A DNA stretch of 64,000 nt from Aquanectria penicillioides (taxonomy: Eukaryota > Ascomycota > Sordariomycetes > Hypocreales > Nectriaceae), in the NCBI GenBank assembly GCA_003415625.1, contig PYIU01000009.1, positions 186,001 to 250,000 of the forward strand, given 5' to 3'. The position numbers were made by a program, and so were the translations under genes. Below are positions 34,035 to 45,755 of this stretch, in pieces (the stretch's first letter is position 1; every line of letters begins with the position of its first letter). The notes below the pieces were generated by a model. The model saw nothing but the letters and a program-made list of their open reading frames with translations, did not search any database and had not been told where the DNA came from.

Positions 34035-35022
34035 ATGAACTTCTTTCCTCCACCCCCGACTATTCAAGCTGAACTATACGTTAGGATTCCGGACAAGGCC
34101 CGATGCATAGGTCGAGATTCGGAATGGAGGGGTGGTTTTGCGAGATCTTTTCAGCACATCTTCTTGGAGGGCCCCGTGGCTGATGACAATGGCAACCTCT
34201 ACGTTGTCGACATTCCGTATGGTAGAATCTTGAAAATCGATTCATCCAAAAACGTCACAGAATGCTGCACCTGGGACGGTGAACCAAACGGTCTCACCGG
34301 AACTGAATCAGGAGATATTCTCGTCGCAGATTATAAGCAGGTAGTTTGAACCGTATGACCATGAAGGCAACTACTCGCCTGACATCTGCTTCCAGGGAAT
34401 CCTCATATTCGATCCAGAAACACGGGAAATCAAACCAAAGCTAACGAGGAGAAACCTGGAGAGATTTAAAGGACCCAATGATCTCATTGTAGATTCCAAG
34501 GGAAACCTATATTTCACTGATCAGGGCCAAACGGGAATGACCGATCCTACTGGCAAGGTTTACCGATTGTCTGTGGATGGGAAATTGGACACCTTGGTAA
34601 ATAACGGGCCTTCGCCGAATGGCCTCGTGCTTTCCAGAGACGAGAAGTTTTTGTATGTCGCCATGACACGAGCAAACCAAGTGTGGCGGCTACCTTTACA
34701 TCCGGATGGAACCACGTCGAAGGTCGGTGTCTTTTTCCAGTCATTTGGAAATGTCGGTCCCGATGGACTGGCACTGGATGAGGAGGGCAGCTTGTTTATC
34801 TGCCAACCAAGTCTAGGGTGTGTGTTCGTGGTCAACGCGGATGGAATTCCCAAGGCACGAATTGTAAGCGGTACACCTGGGATCAATTTGACAAACTGCT
34901 GTTTTGGAGGGCCAGAACATAAAACACTGTACATTACCGATAGCCTAGAGGGCAACATCCAAAAAGCAGAATGGCATTGTAGAGGGGCTGTCCCAGCACC
35001 AAAGCTGAAGTCGTCGAAATAA
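34035..35022 (+). CDS. SMP-30/gluconolactonase-like beta-propeller hydrolase
   Basis: Exons 34035-34340 and 34396-35022 give 310 aa. It has the SMP-30/LRE pattern: FLEGPVADDNGNLYVVDI near the N-terminus (metal-binding Glu in LEGP), ADYKQ | GILIFDP across the 55-nt intron, FKGPNDLIVDSKGNLYFTD (the metal-binding Asn of PND), NGPSPNGLVLSRDEKFLYVA (NG) and VGPDGLALDEEGSLFICQ (the Asp-Gly turn). Such enzymes hydrolyse aldono- or other lactones with a divalent metal. No signal peptide, so intracellular. The next gene downstream, a cyclase-family hydrolase, has the same direction, 372 bp on. Confidence 0.9.
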
Positions 35023-35394
35023 ACCAGTTGTTGAGGTACCTCTTGAGCCCAACAATGCACATCAAACCACCCCAAAACATTTTATCATCGTCTCAATTCA
35101 TCAACACAACTTTTGATCTCGGCACGAGGATTTTTCAAGCTGTGGTAATTGCTGACGGCATGAATTAGTCTAATTTCAAGCTGTCGGACAATCCCTCCAT
35201 TTCATCGGAACTCCCCCGCATGGCGATTTCGGAAGTGGGATTGGGGCAAGGTTACCTTCAGTTGGAGAGTTGATTGTGTGAATCTGCATGTCTCACACCT
35301 ATAGATACGCTATTATCAGTTCTTTTCCAGTTTTGCAAGGCTCCCAAGACTTTTCGTCACTCCGAGATCCTCCCTTGCGCGATCCACTTGGAAG
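35023..35394. promoter_or_regulatory. Short promoter region of cyclase gene
   Basis: 372 bp between two plus-strand genes. It contains TCGGCACGAGG (35119-35129), an 11-mer also found in the bZIP intron. Otherwise nothing notable. Confidence 0.4.
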
Positions 35395-36645
35395 ATGCCA
35401 GCGATCCAACACCCAACCTTTGAGGAACTCCCTCTGGATAAGAATGGCCCCCATGGAAATGCGTGGGGCCTTTGGGGCCCAGATGATCAGTTGGGCACAC
35501 TTAATTTACTCACCGACGAAGTTGTTGCGGAGGCCGCCAAAGAAAACATTAGAACAGGACAAAGAGTTTCTCTCAAGTAAGTTAGTTAACTAAGCACCTT
35601 ACGTTCAATGGCTTAGACAACCTCAGCTGGTCGATGATGGGGCCATCTTACCCAAAGTTTGCTCGGAAACTACTGCAGCTAAATACAATCAACAAGGCCC
35701 CCTTAAAGCATGCACATGACGACGAGGTCTGCATCCCACTTCAAGAATCGGGGATCAATCCATGCGCTAATGGATAAAAAGTGGACATTCAATTCGCAAT
35801 GTAGCTCACAGTGGGATGGATTTCGGCACTATGCTTATCAAAACGAAGCTGTAAGTAACCTCCTATTTCCCACCGATGACATTTTTATAATAGTTAGCTA
35901 TATTACATGGGTCGAACTGCTGAAGATTTTGCGGCATCCTCTGTCCCCAATAGCATCCATCGTAAGCTGTGATTCTCATTGTATTGTAAAGTCTATTCTT
36001 TAGTAGAACTAACCATCATGAAGACGCATCAGTCAAAGGTATAACTGGACGAGCAGTGTTCATTGACTGGTATTCATGGGCAATGAAAAACGACCGTGTG
36101 GTAGATGCGATGAGTTCGCATGAGGTCCCATTTGATGAACTAATCAAGGCCATGGAATTCCAAGGTTTAAGCCAGGATTCCTTCCGTCCAGGAGACATTA
36201 TCGTTGTTCGGTTCGGTTACATTCAACAGTATGAATCTATGAGCGAAGACAAACGAACGCGGCTTGACGAGTTATACAAAACCGTGAAGCCCGACAATAT
36301 TGGCCTCAAGCCTTCAAAACAGTTGTTAGAATTCCTTTGGAACAACCATATCGCGGCCATCTGCGGGGACTCGCGCTCTCTTGAAGTCTGGCCTTGCAAG
36401 GACCTCGAGTGGCACTTGCATGAGTGGCTCCTAGCCGGGTGGGGGATGCCTATTGGAGAATTGTTTTACCTGGAGGATTTAGCCCGCGTTTGTGCTGAAT
36501 CTCATCGGTACACATTCTTCCTGTCAAGTTCTCCCATGAATGTAAGATATCCCATTTATGGATGGAGCTAAACACTGATATCATATCTATTGCGCAGGTT
36601 CCTGGCGCAGTTGCTAGTCCCCCAAATGCGTTGGCCATTTTTTAA
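35395..36645 (+). CDS. Cyclase-family (kynurenine formamidase-like) hydrolase, 6 exons
   Basis: Six exons join in phase to 326 aa: 35395-35576, 35627-35726, 35782-35850, 35898-35961, 36024-36541, 36598-36645. Diagnostic blocks: GNAWGLWGPDDQLGTLNLLT, SSQWDGFRHYAYQN (the metal-site block of PF04199, in its fungal SSQWDG form), GITGRAVFIDWYSWA, GDIIVVRFGYIQQY and CGDSRSLEVWP, then WHLHEWLLAGWGMPIGELF and SPMNVPGAVASPPNALAIF at the end. Two introns use weak signals (donor GTCTGC at 35727; acceptor TGAAG at 36021-36023), which is why simple frame reading breaks the gene. Members hydrolyse amides or lactones at a metal site. Together with the lactonase and the importer downstream it suggests ring opening of a small imported compound. 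Confidence 0.85.
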
Positions 36646-36948
36646 AAGCCAAGCGGACGCAATATAATGCTGTTGTTCAAAACTGCAACGAGTAGTTAAA
36701 ACTATGGCATACCTTAATCATACAAATAATCCGCTGCACCGCTATGTTATGTCCCAAAACCGTTCGAACTGATTGTCAACTTACCAAGACGAGGGGAGCT
36801 TTCTCAATGGTCAATCTAGAAGAAAACAGCATCACCAGCTTAGCTTGTTTAAAATTCTTCCACAACCATTGAAATACCAAAAAACCCTTGACTATGAAAG
36901 TTATTCCATGCCTACTAAGTTCGTCTGACCACCGCATAACTAATTACA
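36646..36948. other. Convergent 3' spacer
   Basis: 303 bp between the convergent cyclase and MFS genes; AT-rich, no coding frame; terminators by position. Confidence 0.4.
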
Positions 36949-38727
36949 CTACAGTGTGTATTGGTATAGAGGACTCCTCTCACCCATTGCATCTAGCTGC
37001 CCTTGGGTGTACTTTTGGCGGATTTCTCTCTCTGACATGTTCTTCTTGGCTTTGTTCAACCTCCACAACAGAAACTCTAGGGTCAAGGCTGCACTAAGGC
37101 CGAGACATATGATACCCAAGGAAGTTCCATAGCCAGTAGGATAAGTCGGACCTTCTTTGTCAAGGAAAATGTTGGTACCGATCAAGCCTGATGAGTTCAA
37201 TTAGCATTTCTGACAGGTTTAGAACTAGGGAGAATATTTAGAAAACATACTGCCAAAGTTTCCTGCGGCAAGTAGCCAAGCGAGGCCGATGGATCGTTTC
37301 CATGACGGAGCCAAGTTGTTGCCAATCCAAGCACTGATGCCAGGGAGCAATGGGTAAATCCCAATTTGCGCAAGAACAACCCCAAAGTACATGACTGGCA
37401 CCTTGTTTTTGACGTCAGACGAGAAACTGAAGAGAATCGCGAGCGCAACTGTCAGGACAGTCATGGGTCCCACGATGAAGGGCATGCGCCACGAAAATCG
37501 ATCGGCAAATCTTCCAGTGATCCATGCAGACACACCGCCGCAGAAATATGGAGGCATAGTAAGTAGTTGAGCCTTGGCAGTAGAGAAGCCTAGTTGCTTG
37601 ATAATTTGCGGCATGGTGAATTTGAAAGCCACGTTTGGAACGGAATTGGCCCAAGCAAGGAGAATTCCAAGCAGGACTTTCCAGTCAACCATGGTTTGGA
37701 GTAACAGACGCCAGGAGAATTTGTCGCCTTCTTCTGTTTGTGTCCTGACACCAGAGAGGCGCAGTCGTAGATCTATGTATCGCTTTTCATCGTCAGACAG
37801 CCAAGCCGCTCGTTCCGGACTGTCGATGATCAAGAATGGCATTACAAGTGCAGTGGCGACTGTGACGGATCCCTCAAGCAGGAAAATCCATCGCCAGCCG
37901 TCCACTCCACGAAATCCATCCATTTTGGCGATGGCGAAGGCTAGAAGGCCACTCAAAGCTCCAGAGAATGCCGACGCAGTGTAAAAAATTGCGAGACGCT
38001 GCTGAAGTTCATGTCGTGGATACCAACTCGAGACAATAAACACGGCACCAGGGAAGAAACCGGCCTGTCAAAACATGATTAGAATCATCATCCATGTGTA
38101 TTTGGTGATCTTGGATATTTTGAGCTACTCACCTCGCACAAGCCGAGCATGACTCGACATACCATGATGCCTTGAAAATTCTGTACGATGCCCATCAGAG
38201 TCATGACAATGCCCCAGGAGAGAACTAGAACAGACAGCCAGATGCTCGGTCGAATCTTTTTGAGGACGATGTTGGAAGGGATTTCTGCCTTCAATTAGCG
38301 AATCGATGGCAAGCCAATGAGTCTGATTAGAGCCTACCGAAGATAATGTAAGGAACGAAGAAAATGGTACTAGCAATGTTGTACTGATTGCCAGTCAATC
38401 CAAGATCCACATCCATTCCCTCGATTTTCGCATTTCCAATGTTTCCGCGGTCGATGTGAGAGAGAAGATATAGTACTGCCATGATTGGGATCAGTCGGAT
38501 ATCGATCTAGGAACAAGACTTGTTAGCATGGGATGTGTTGAAGGGGCCGTTTTTTTTTTCACCTTTCTAACAATCCGTTTGCCAGCCTTCCCTTTGTAGC
38601 CTCTCATGAACGTCGCATCTTCGTTGGAAAGGCCTGTATAGAGGCCGGAGCCAAGTGCATCCTCCACAGCTTGATCGGTCGGCTTGTCTAGCTCATAGTG
38701 ATCCGGTACATCTTTTGTCGAAGTCAT
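36949..38727 (-). CDS. ACS/Dal5-type MFS transporter (anion:cation symporter)
   Basis: Five exons, 38727-38563, 38506-38338, 38284-38133, 38064-37251 and 37187-36949, give 512 aa. Typical features: an acidic leader ending GKRIVRK, then IDIRLIPIMAVLYLLSHIDR and GNIGNAKIEGMDVDLGLTGNQ (part quoted), EIPSNIVLKKIRPS, GLCEAGFFPG, WYPRHELQQRLAIFY, GWRWIFLLEG, and YGTSLGIICLGL near the end. This matches fungal Dal5/TNA1-like symporters for organic anions such as nicotinate, pantothenate, allantoate or small carboxylates. The N-terminal ATG lies only 118 bp from the left LTR of the large retrotransposon, so most of its upstream region has been displaced or replaced by the insertion, and its expression may be affected. 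Substrate inferred only at class level. Confidence 0.9.
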
Positions 38728-38845
38728 TGTAATACGGTACCAAAGAACTGTCAGAAATAGCTCTGACTTCTACCTTTGAGAACGCATCTACCGGAAATCA
38801 CACCGGAGTTTATGTATGGCATCAGCTCTGACCGACTTTGGCTAC

Positions 38846-39228
38846 TGAGTTGGGGTCTAGGGTAATGTGGATCAATCTGTCATCAGGTTGGTCAGGAAGA
38901 TAAAAGGGACCTTAGAGACATAGGAAATAAACAGATAGTTTTCTCTAACCAATTTTTATTTTTGAAATTTTAAATTCCTTGCATTTAGACTCTATTAAAG
39001 TTCTAATGCAGCCCTTTATAATATTACTTTATTTATAACTTTCTACTTTATTTTCTTTCTTTCTTTTCTTTAAGGGACACTTTAAAGCATTTAATTAAAT
39101 GCTTTAATACTCTTTTAAATTATTTATAGCTATTTAAAAAGGCTATTTAGTCTTTAATTGAACTTACTTACTCTATACCCTTTTGGGTAGGGTGTATATT
39201 TTAGCTAATATCCCTATCTATTAATACA
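38846..39228 (+). repeat. 5' LTR of outer element (383 bp)
   Basis: Starts TGAGTTGGGGTCTAGG and ends in the mutated form of CCACTAACACA. Its left ~100 bp has normal composition and matches the solo LTR at 30 kb almost perfectly; the right ~280 bp is RIP-mutated. Confidence 0.9.
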
Positions 39229-40999
39229 TTTAAAGGTTATAGTAAGAAAAAGCCTTTAAGTTATTTAAAAAGACATTAAAGTGTTTAATTAAACTCTTTA
39301 GTAATACTTTTAAGCTATTATTAAAAACTTAAAGAAGTAATAGATAATTAATTATAAAGATTTAAGAATTCCTAAATATTAAAAAACCTATTACTTTTAT
39401 AAAAATAAAAGGTATTAAAATTAAAAATAATACTAAAGGTAAGTAAAGATACTAATATAAGTTTGCATTTTAAAAAAAGAAAACCTATTACTATAATTAA
39501 GGCAGATATATAGAAAAATTAAATAATTTAATATAGTGCTAATATATTAGTATAAAGGTATATAAAGCAAAATAATAGTATAAATAATATATAAGCATTT
39601 AATTAAATACTTTTAAATATTAAAGTATATTTAAAACTGCTAAAAGCTTAATTTATAGATTAAAAAAGAAAAAAAAAAAGAAAGAAAAAGATTACTTAAC
39701 CCTTAATTAATTATAAAGAATAGAAAATTTTTATTATTTTTATTAATTTTTAGACTTTAGCTAAAGGGTATATATATATACTTATTACTATTTTAATTAA
39801 TTACTTTATCTATTATTATTAACTTTAAAAAGCTAATTTAAATTTATTAAAATAAAGCCTTATTAAATATAATATTATTATCCCTTTTCTTTACTTTTTT
39901 TAATTATTTTAATATATATTTTAATTTATTTTATTATTTTATTCTTTTATTATATATATATATTATTTTATTATAATTTATAACCCTAAAAGTTAGGCAA
40001 TTAGTCTATACTTCTCTATATATATATATTAAAATACTTATTATAGAAATCTTAATAATTATAATTTATTAATGCCTTTAAATAAAAAAATAAAGGGAAT
40101 ATTTAATTAAATGCAATTAAACCCCTTAAGCTTTATTAAAAGTAAAAAAGATTAATATAATTAATAATCTTTAACTATTCTTTTTAAGTTAATTAATACT
40201 ATTAATACTAATATTCCTAAAGAGAATAAATTAAATATATTAATTAAGATAATAAAAGTAATTATTACTTTTATTTAATTGCTTAATATAATTTTTAATA
40301 GAAGGAATATTATATATTTTCTTAAATTATATAATAGATTTATAACTAGCTAAAGAGTTGCAAATAGTATAAAGAGTAAAGCTTTAATATATTATATAAC
40401 CTTTAAAGTATTTTAAGATATTATAAACTCATTAAAAGGCAATAATTAAGTAGCTATAAAGTAAAACCTTTTAAAAACCTTTAAGTATTAAAATTTAAAT
40501 TAATTAAATCTATTTAAAAATAAGCTTTAGCAAATAAATATAACTTTAATTTAGTCTATAGAGTATAGAGTTATCCTTTAATGGCTTATAAAGTATACCT
40601 AATTTAATAGAAAAGTAAATTCTATTAGCTAAAAGGCTTTTATAGTATAGACTTAAGCTATTTATAATGCTATATTAAAAAATATTATTATTAATATCTA
40701 TTAATAGAAAGGGAAATACTTAAATACCTTAAGAATAATAAGGTATAAGGAGATAATTAAATTAATTAAGAACTTTTTTAATATTAAGAAAGAAATCTAA
40801 ATCTTTTAAATAAAAGGGAAGGATAATAACTTTAGATATTTTAGGAAAACTAAAAAACCTTTTGCTTATTAAAATTAGCTTTAGCATTAAGAGCCTAAAT
40901 TCCTTAACCCTATTTAAAGCTTAAAAGGGAAGTTAAGTCTTTTTACTAAAGGAATAAAAAAGCTATAAATTAATATAGCCTAAAATATTATAAATAAAT

Positions 41000-43900
41000 T
41001 ATAGAAATTAAAGAGAATTATATACTAAAAGATCAATTAATTAAGAATAGAATTATTATTATTAATTAAAAATAACCTTAATTAAATAGAAGAATTTAAT
41101 TATATATATCCCTATTATAACTTCTATATTAATGCAAGTTATAATAGAGATCTAAAGTGCTTTTATTATATAAAAGTAGGGCATTTTTTAAACTATTACC
41201 TACTTCTTATAGAAGATAAAAGGAGGGGATTTATAGATTATAATAGTAATGCTAGCTTTATTTAAATAGGGCAATAGGAACTCTTACTACCCTTAAAATT
41301 AGTATATAAGCTTACTATTAAAGGAAAAGTAAGAAAAATAATTATTTTATAGATCTTAAAATTCCCTACCTTTAAGATTTATAGCTAAGCTAAAGTTATA
41401 ATAGTAAATAAGCTAAATATATAGAAATAGTAGATTGCTAAGAAAAAAAAGCATTTAATTAAAGACTTTTTTAGGTATATAAATTAATTAAAGTATAGCT
41501 CCTTAATGCTTAATAGGAATTCCCTTAAGAAGACTTAAGAATCTAAAGTTAATTATATCTTTATTAATAATTAAGCTATAAAATCGATTAATAACCCTTT
41601 TATTATTAATATTATATTAAAAACTAATACTATAAAATATATAAAAGTAAAATTAAAAGAGAAATTAATTAATTAAAAAAAGGAAAAGGAAATTTAGTTT
41701 TTTATTTAAGTTATAAATAGGGAATTTATTAAGAATAGGGAGATTGCTAATATTATCCTTAAAGAAAAGGATTAAAATGCTTTTAATTAAATACTTAAGG
41801 TTATTTAAATAAAGAGATAAGTTTATAAAAAGGTAATAGAATTAAAAGTTTAAATAACTATTAAGAACTTAATTACTTTTAACCCTCCTTTAGGTAATAA
41901 TATCTTAAAGATAGTTTTTAATTATATAAAGAGAATAAAAGAAGTTAAATAAATAAAACCTAAACCTTTATTAAAAAAGAAATGGATTTAATAAGCTATT
42001 AATTTAATTATAATTAATAATTTAAAAGCAATATTCTTAAAAGAGTACTTTAATTATATTATTAAATAGTATAGTATTAATAGTATATTAATTAAAAAGG
42101 AATTTAAACCTTATTATATACTATTGCCTAAAGAATACTTTATTAAGGATTAAGGAAGTATTAATAAAGTTAATATTAGCTATATAATAACTAAAGGGAG
42201 AAAAGTTATATTTAATTAAATGCATTTAATAGTCTATATAAATATTTTAGACTAATAGTATTAAAGAACTTTAGCCTAATGCTAAAAACTATTAAAAATT
42301 TAAGTAAAGTTAAGTAACTTTAATAAAATAATTTAAGAAACTTTAGTAGATTTTAAGTTAAAAGGAAATATTATTTTTAATAAAATAATATAAAAATATA
42401 AGCTAAAAGTAAAGCCTATAGAAGCTTTTATTATATTCTATTTTAATAATTAAATCTAAATATATAAAAAAGTAAATATTAAGCTATTTCTTAAAAATAT
42501 TTAAATAGTATAGAGATTCTATATTGCTTTAAAAGAATATATTTTTATTCCTTTTATTTTAGGAATGCCTTTTATTAAGGCTACTAAAGTTATATTTAAC
42601 TATATATCTCTAAAAGAAGAAATGCTTCTATAATATTAATTTAGCTTAATTAAGATTATTATATTTATTACTAGAAATATTAAATAGAATGCCTTAAGGA
42701 GTATAAAGACTACTTAAGGCAATTAAAGATAAGTTCCTAAAGTTCTTTTAAACTAATAGAATTATAAAGTCTAAAAGAAAATAATAATAAGCAATTAATT
42801 AAATAGTTAAATAAGGCATTAATAAAAGTAATAATTTAATTAATAGTTAGAAATTAATTAAAGGTTAATTATATAAAAGTAATAAAGGTAAAGAAAAAGC
42901 TATAATTAGCTATATACTAAAGAAAGAAAGTAATATTTATTAATATAATATATAAATAAAAAGCTAATAAAATATATTTTAAAGATAATATTCTATTAAA
43001 TAGATCTATCCCTAAAGGGGATCTATATTAAAAGGAGAAAAGGTAAAAAAAAGTAAAGGGAGACCTTAAAGAGAAGTTTAAGTACTTAAAGCTTTTAATA
43101 CTTAAGTTCTTTAAAATAGCTAAAGGATTAAGGCTATATAAAGAAAGACTTTAAAAAGTAATTAATTAAATAGAAGGGATCTTTATTAATAAAGAAAGAA
43201 GTATTCTTTTAGAAATTCTTTATAATAAAGAAGTAATATTTACTTAAGATTTTAAGGAGTATAAAAAACTAAACCCTAAAGTAGCCCCTTTATAGATTAT
43301 TAAAATAATTAAATATAAAGTTTAGTAAATAAAAAACATTTTAATCCCTAAAGGATTAAAAAAGAAAATTATTAAATTATTAAAAACTTAAATAAAGAGA
43401 GGAATCCTTTAAGAGTTTTATACTGCTTATTAAAACCTATATATACTAATAGTAAAAAAGAATAATAGACTTTATTTAATTAATTTAGCTAAAAGATATA
43501 ATATATATATAATATAGAATAGATTAATTCCTTTAGGAGTTAATGAATTTTTAATTAAATTTAAAATATATAAAATCCTAACTTTTTTAGATTTCTTTTT
43601 AGAATATAATTAGATTTTTTTAATAAAGAAAAGTTAAAATTTAATAACTTTTAATATACTATTAGGGCTTTTTAGGATATATACTTTACTATAAGAAGGA
43701 ATTAATTTAATAGTATAGTTTTTAAAAATTATAATTAAAATCCTTTTTAATCTATTATTAAAAGTCTATTAAGCTTTTTTAAATAATATTTATATTAAAG
43801 GACTAAAGATTAAATATAATAGAGAGAAGGTGCTCCTTAATATATAGAAATTTATTCTAAAGCATTTAATTAATTTAAATAAAACTTTTTTAAATATTAA

Positions 43901-45372
43901 GCTATTTAAATATATAATTTCTATAGGGAAGTTAAAGTTCTATTAGTATACTATAGTTATTATTAAATACTTATGCAATATAGCTAAAAGGCAGCTAATA
44001 GAGAAAAAAGTAATTAAAATTAATAAATAGAAAAGATACTATAACCTAAAGTAAGTTAAAGTATTTTTAGGAATTATAGGCTATTATTAAATTTAAATTA
44101 AAAAATATATTTAGATTATTAAACCTTTTATTTAATTATTAAGGAAGAATACTATATAAATATAAAGTAAGGAATAAGCTAATACTATAGCAATTCTTAA
44201 AGAAAAGATAATCTTTACTTTTATTTTAGTAATATTAGACCTTTCTAAAGGATTTAAGGAGGTTATCCTTATAATTAATGCTAATAAAAAAGGCTAAAGT
44301 ATAGTATTAATATAAATAATAAAAGGGAAAAGGCATTTAATAAAGTATAAATCTAGTCTTTAAACTCCTATAGAATAAAGGTATAATGCTATTAAACTTA
44401 AATATAAGGGTATATTGCATAAAATTAAATGCCTTTATAGCTATATATATAGATTGCCCTTTATCTTAAAGATAGATTCTTAAGTTTTAGTCTATTAGCT
44501 TAATAGTAAGGCTAGCAATATCCTTAATGCAATAATTATTTAATAGATTAATTATATTTTATTATTTAACTTTATTATTTAATATATTTCTAAAAATAAA
44601 AATAATATAGCTAATAGGCTATTTAAAAAGGTTTAAAAGTATTTAATTAAATAGACTAAAAGGCTAAAAGTAATATTAAAGAGTTTATTAATATTTATTT
44701 TAATATTATTAAGATTAAGGATAAATTAATAGAGTTAAAAAAGAATTATAGTAGACCTTTATTACAATTAAGGGAATACTTACTTTTACTAAAAAGGCCA
44801 ATAGGTATTACCCTATAGAATTATTAATGCTTATAGCTAAAGGCTAAAAAATACTTTATAAAAGATAGCCACTTATAGATTAGGGCTAAGAAATAAAAAG
44901 GCAACTTAAGGTTAATTATAAAAAAGAAAGATATTTAAAAGGATTTAATTAAATTATATTATATTAATAAAGGGCATTATAGTTATAATGCTATTTATAC
45001 ACTTCTTTTTAAAAGGTACTATTAATAAGGTGCAAAAAGGAGTATTATAGAAGCTATTAAATAGTGCCTAATATATTAAATATATATTCCCTAAAGACTA
45101 ATAGAAGCCTTTATATTTATTAAGCCTATTTACCTAATAATAAAGATTTATCTTAATAAATAGTATATACCTTTTAATAAAGGATTTAGATTTATACTAA
45201 AAGTTAAGTATAACCTTTATAGATAGATAAAGGCTAAGCTAATCCTAAGATTAAATAGTTACTATATTGTAAAATTCCTTAAAAAATTGCGCTATTAGTA
45301 TAGAATACTAAAAAGAGTGATTATTAATAATAGAAAAGAGATTATAAAAGGGATTTCTAAAGATCTTAATAG
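41000..45372 (+). pseudogene. Outer gag-pol remnant (gag zinc knuckle to integrase N-part)
   Basis: Despite stops, family landmarks can be read on the plus strand. At 41154-41213 lies a CCHC knuckle remnant (KCFYYIKVGHFLNYY, cysteines partly changed to Tyr). About 42340-42640 resembles the protease end (IPFILGMPFIKATKV). About 43380-43830 is reverse transcriptase (VKKNNRLYLIN, FLDFFLEYN near the catalytic strand, LTTFNILLGLF-like). About 44180-44640 is RNase H (TPIE-RYNAIKLKYKG, SYIYRLPFILK). From about 44930 the integrase H2C2 and core begin, then stop at the inner insertion. RT type and order PR-RT-RH-IN place it in Ty3/gypsy. Confidence 0.75.
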
Positions 45373-45755
45373 TATGTTGGTAGATGGGGACACTGGCTAA
45401 AATACATACCCTATCTAAAAGGGTATAGGATAAGTAGGTTCAATTAAAGACCAAATAGCCTTTTTAAGCAGTTGCAAATAACTTAAAAGAGTATTAAAGC
45501 ATTCAATTAAATGCTTTAAAGTGTCCCTTAAAGAAAAGAAAGAAAGAAAATAGGGCAAAAAGTTATAAATAAAGTAATATTATAAGGGGCTATATTAGAA
45601 CTTTAATAGAGTCTAAATGCAAGGAATTTAAAATTTTAAAAATAAAAATTAATTAAAGAAAACTGCCTATTTATTTCCTATATCTTTAAGGTCCCTTTTA
45701 TCTTTTTAATTAATCTAATAATAGATTGATCTATATTACTTTAGACCTTAATTTA
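45373..45755 (-). repeat. 3' LTR of inner element (383 bp)
   Basis: Same 383-bp unit in opposite orientation. The purine tract AAAGAGAGA on the minus strand directly abuts it, as expected for a 3' LTR. The left neighbour ATAG (45369-45372) is one half of the target duplication. Confidence 0.88.
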
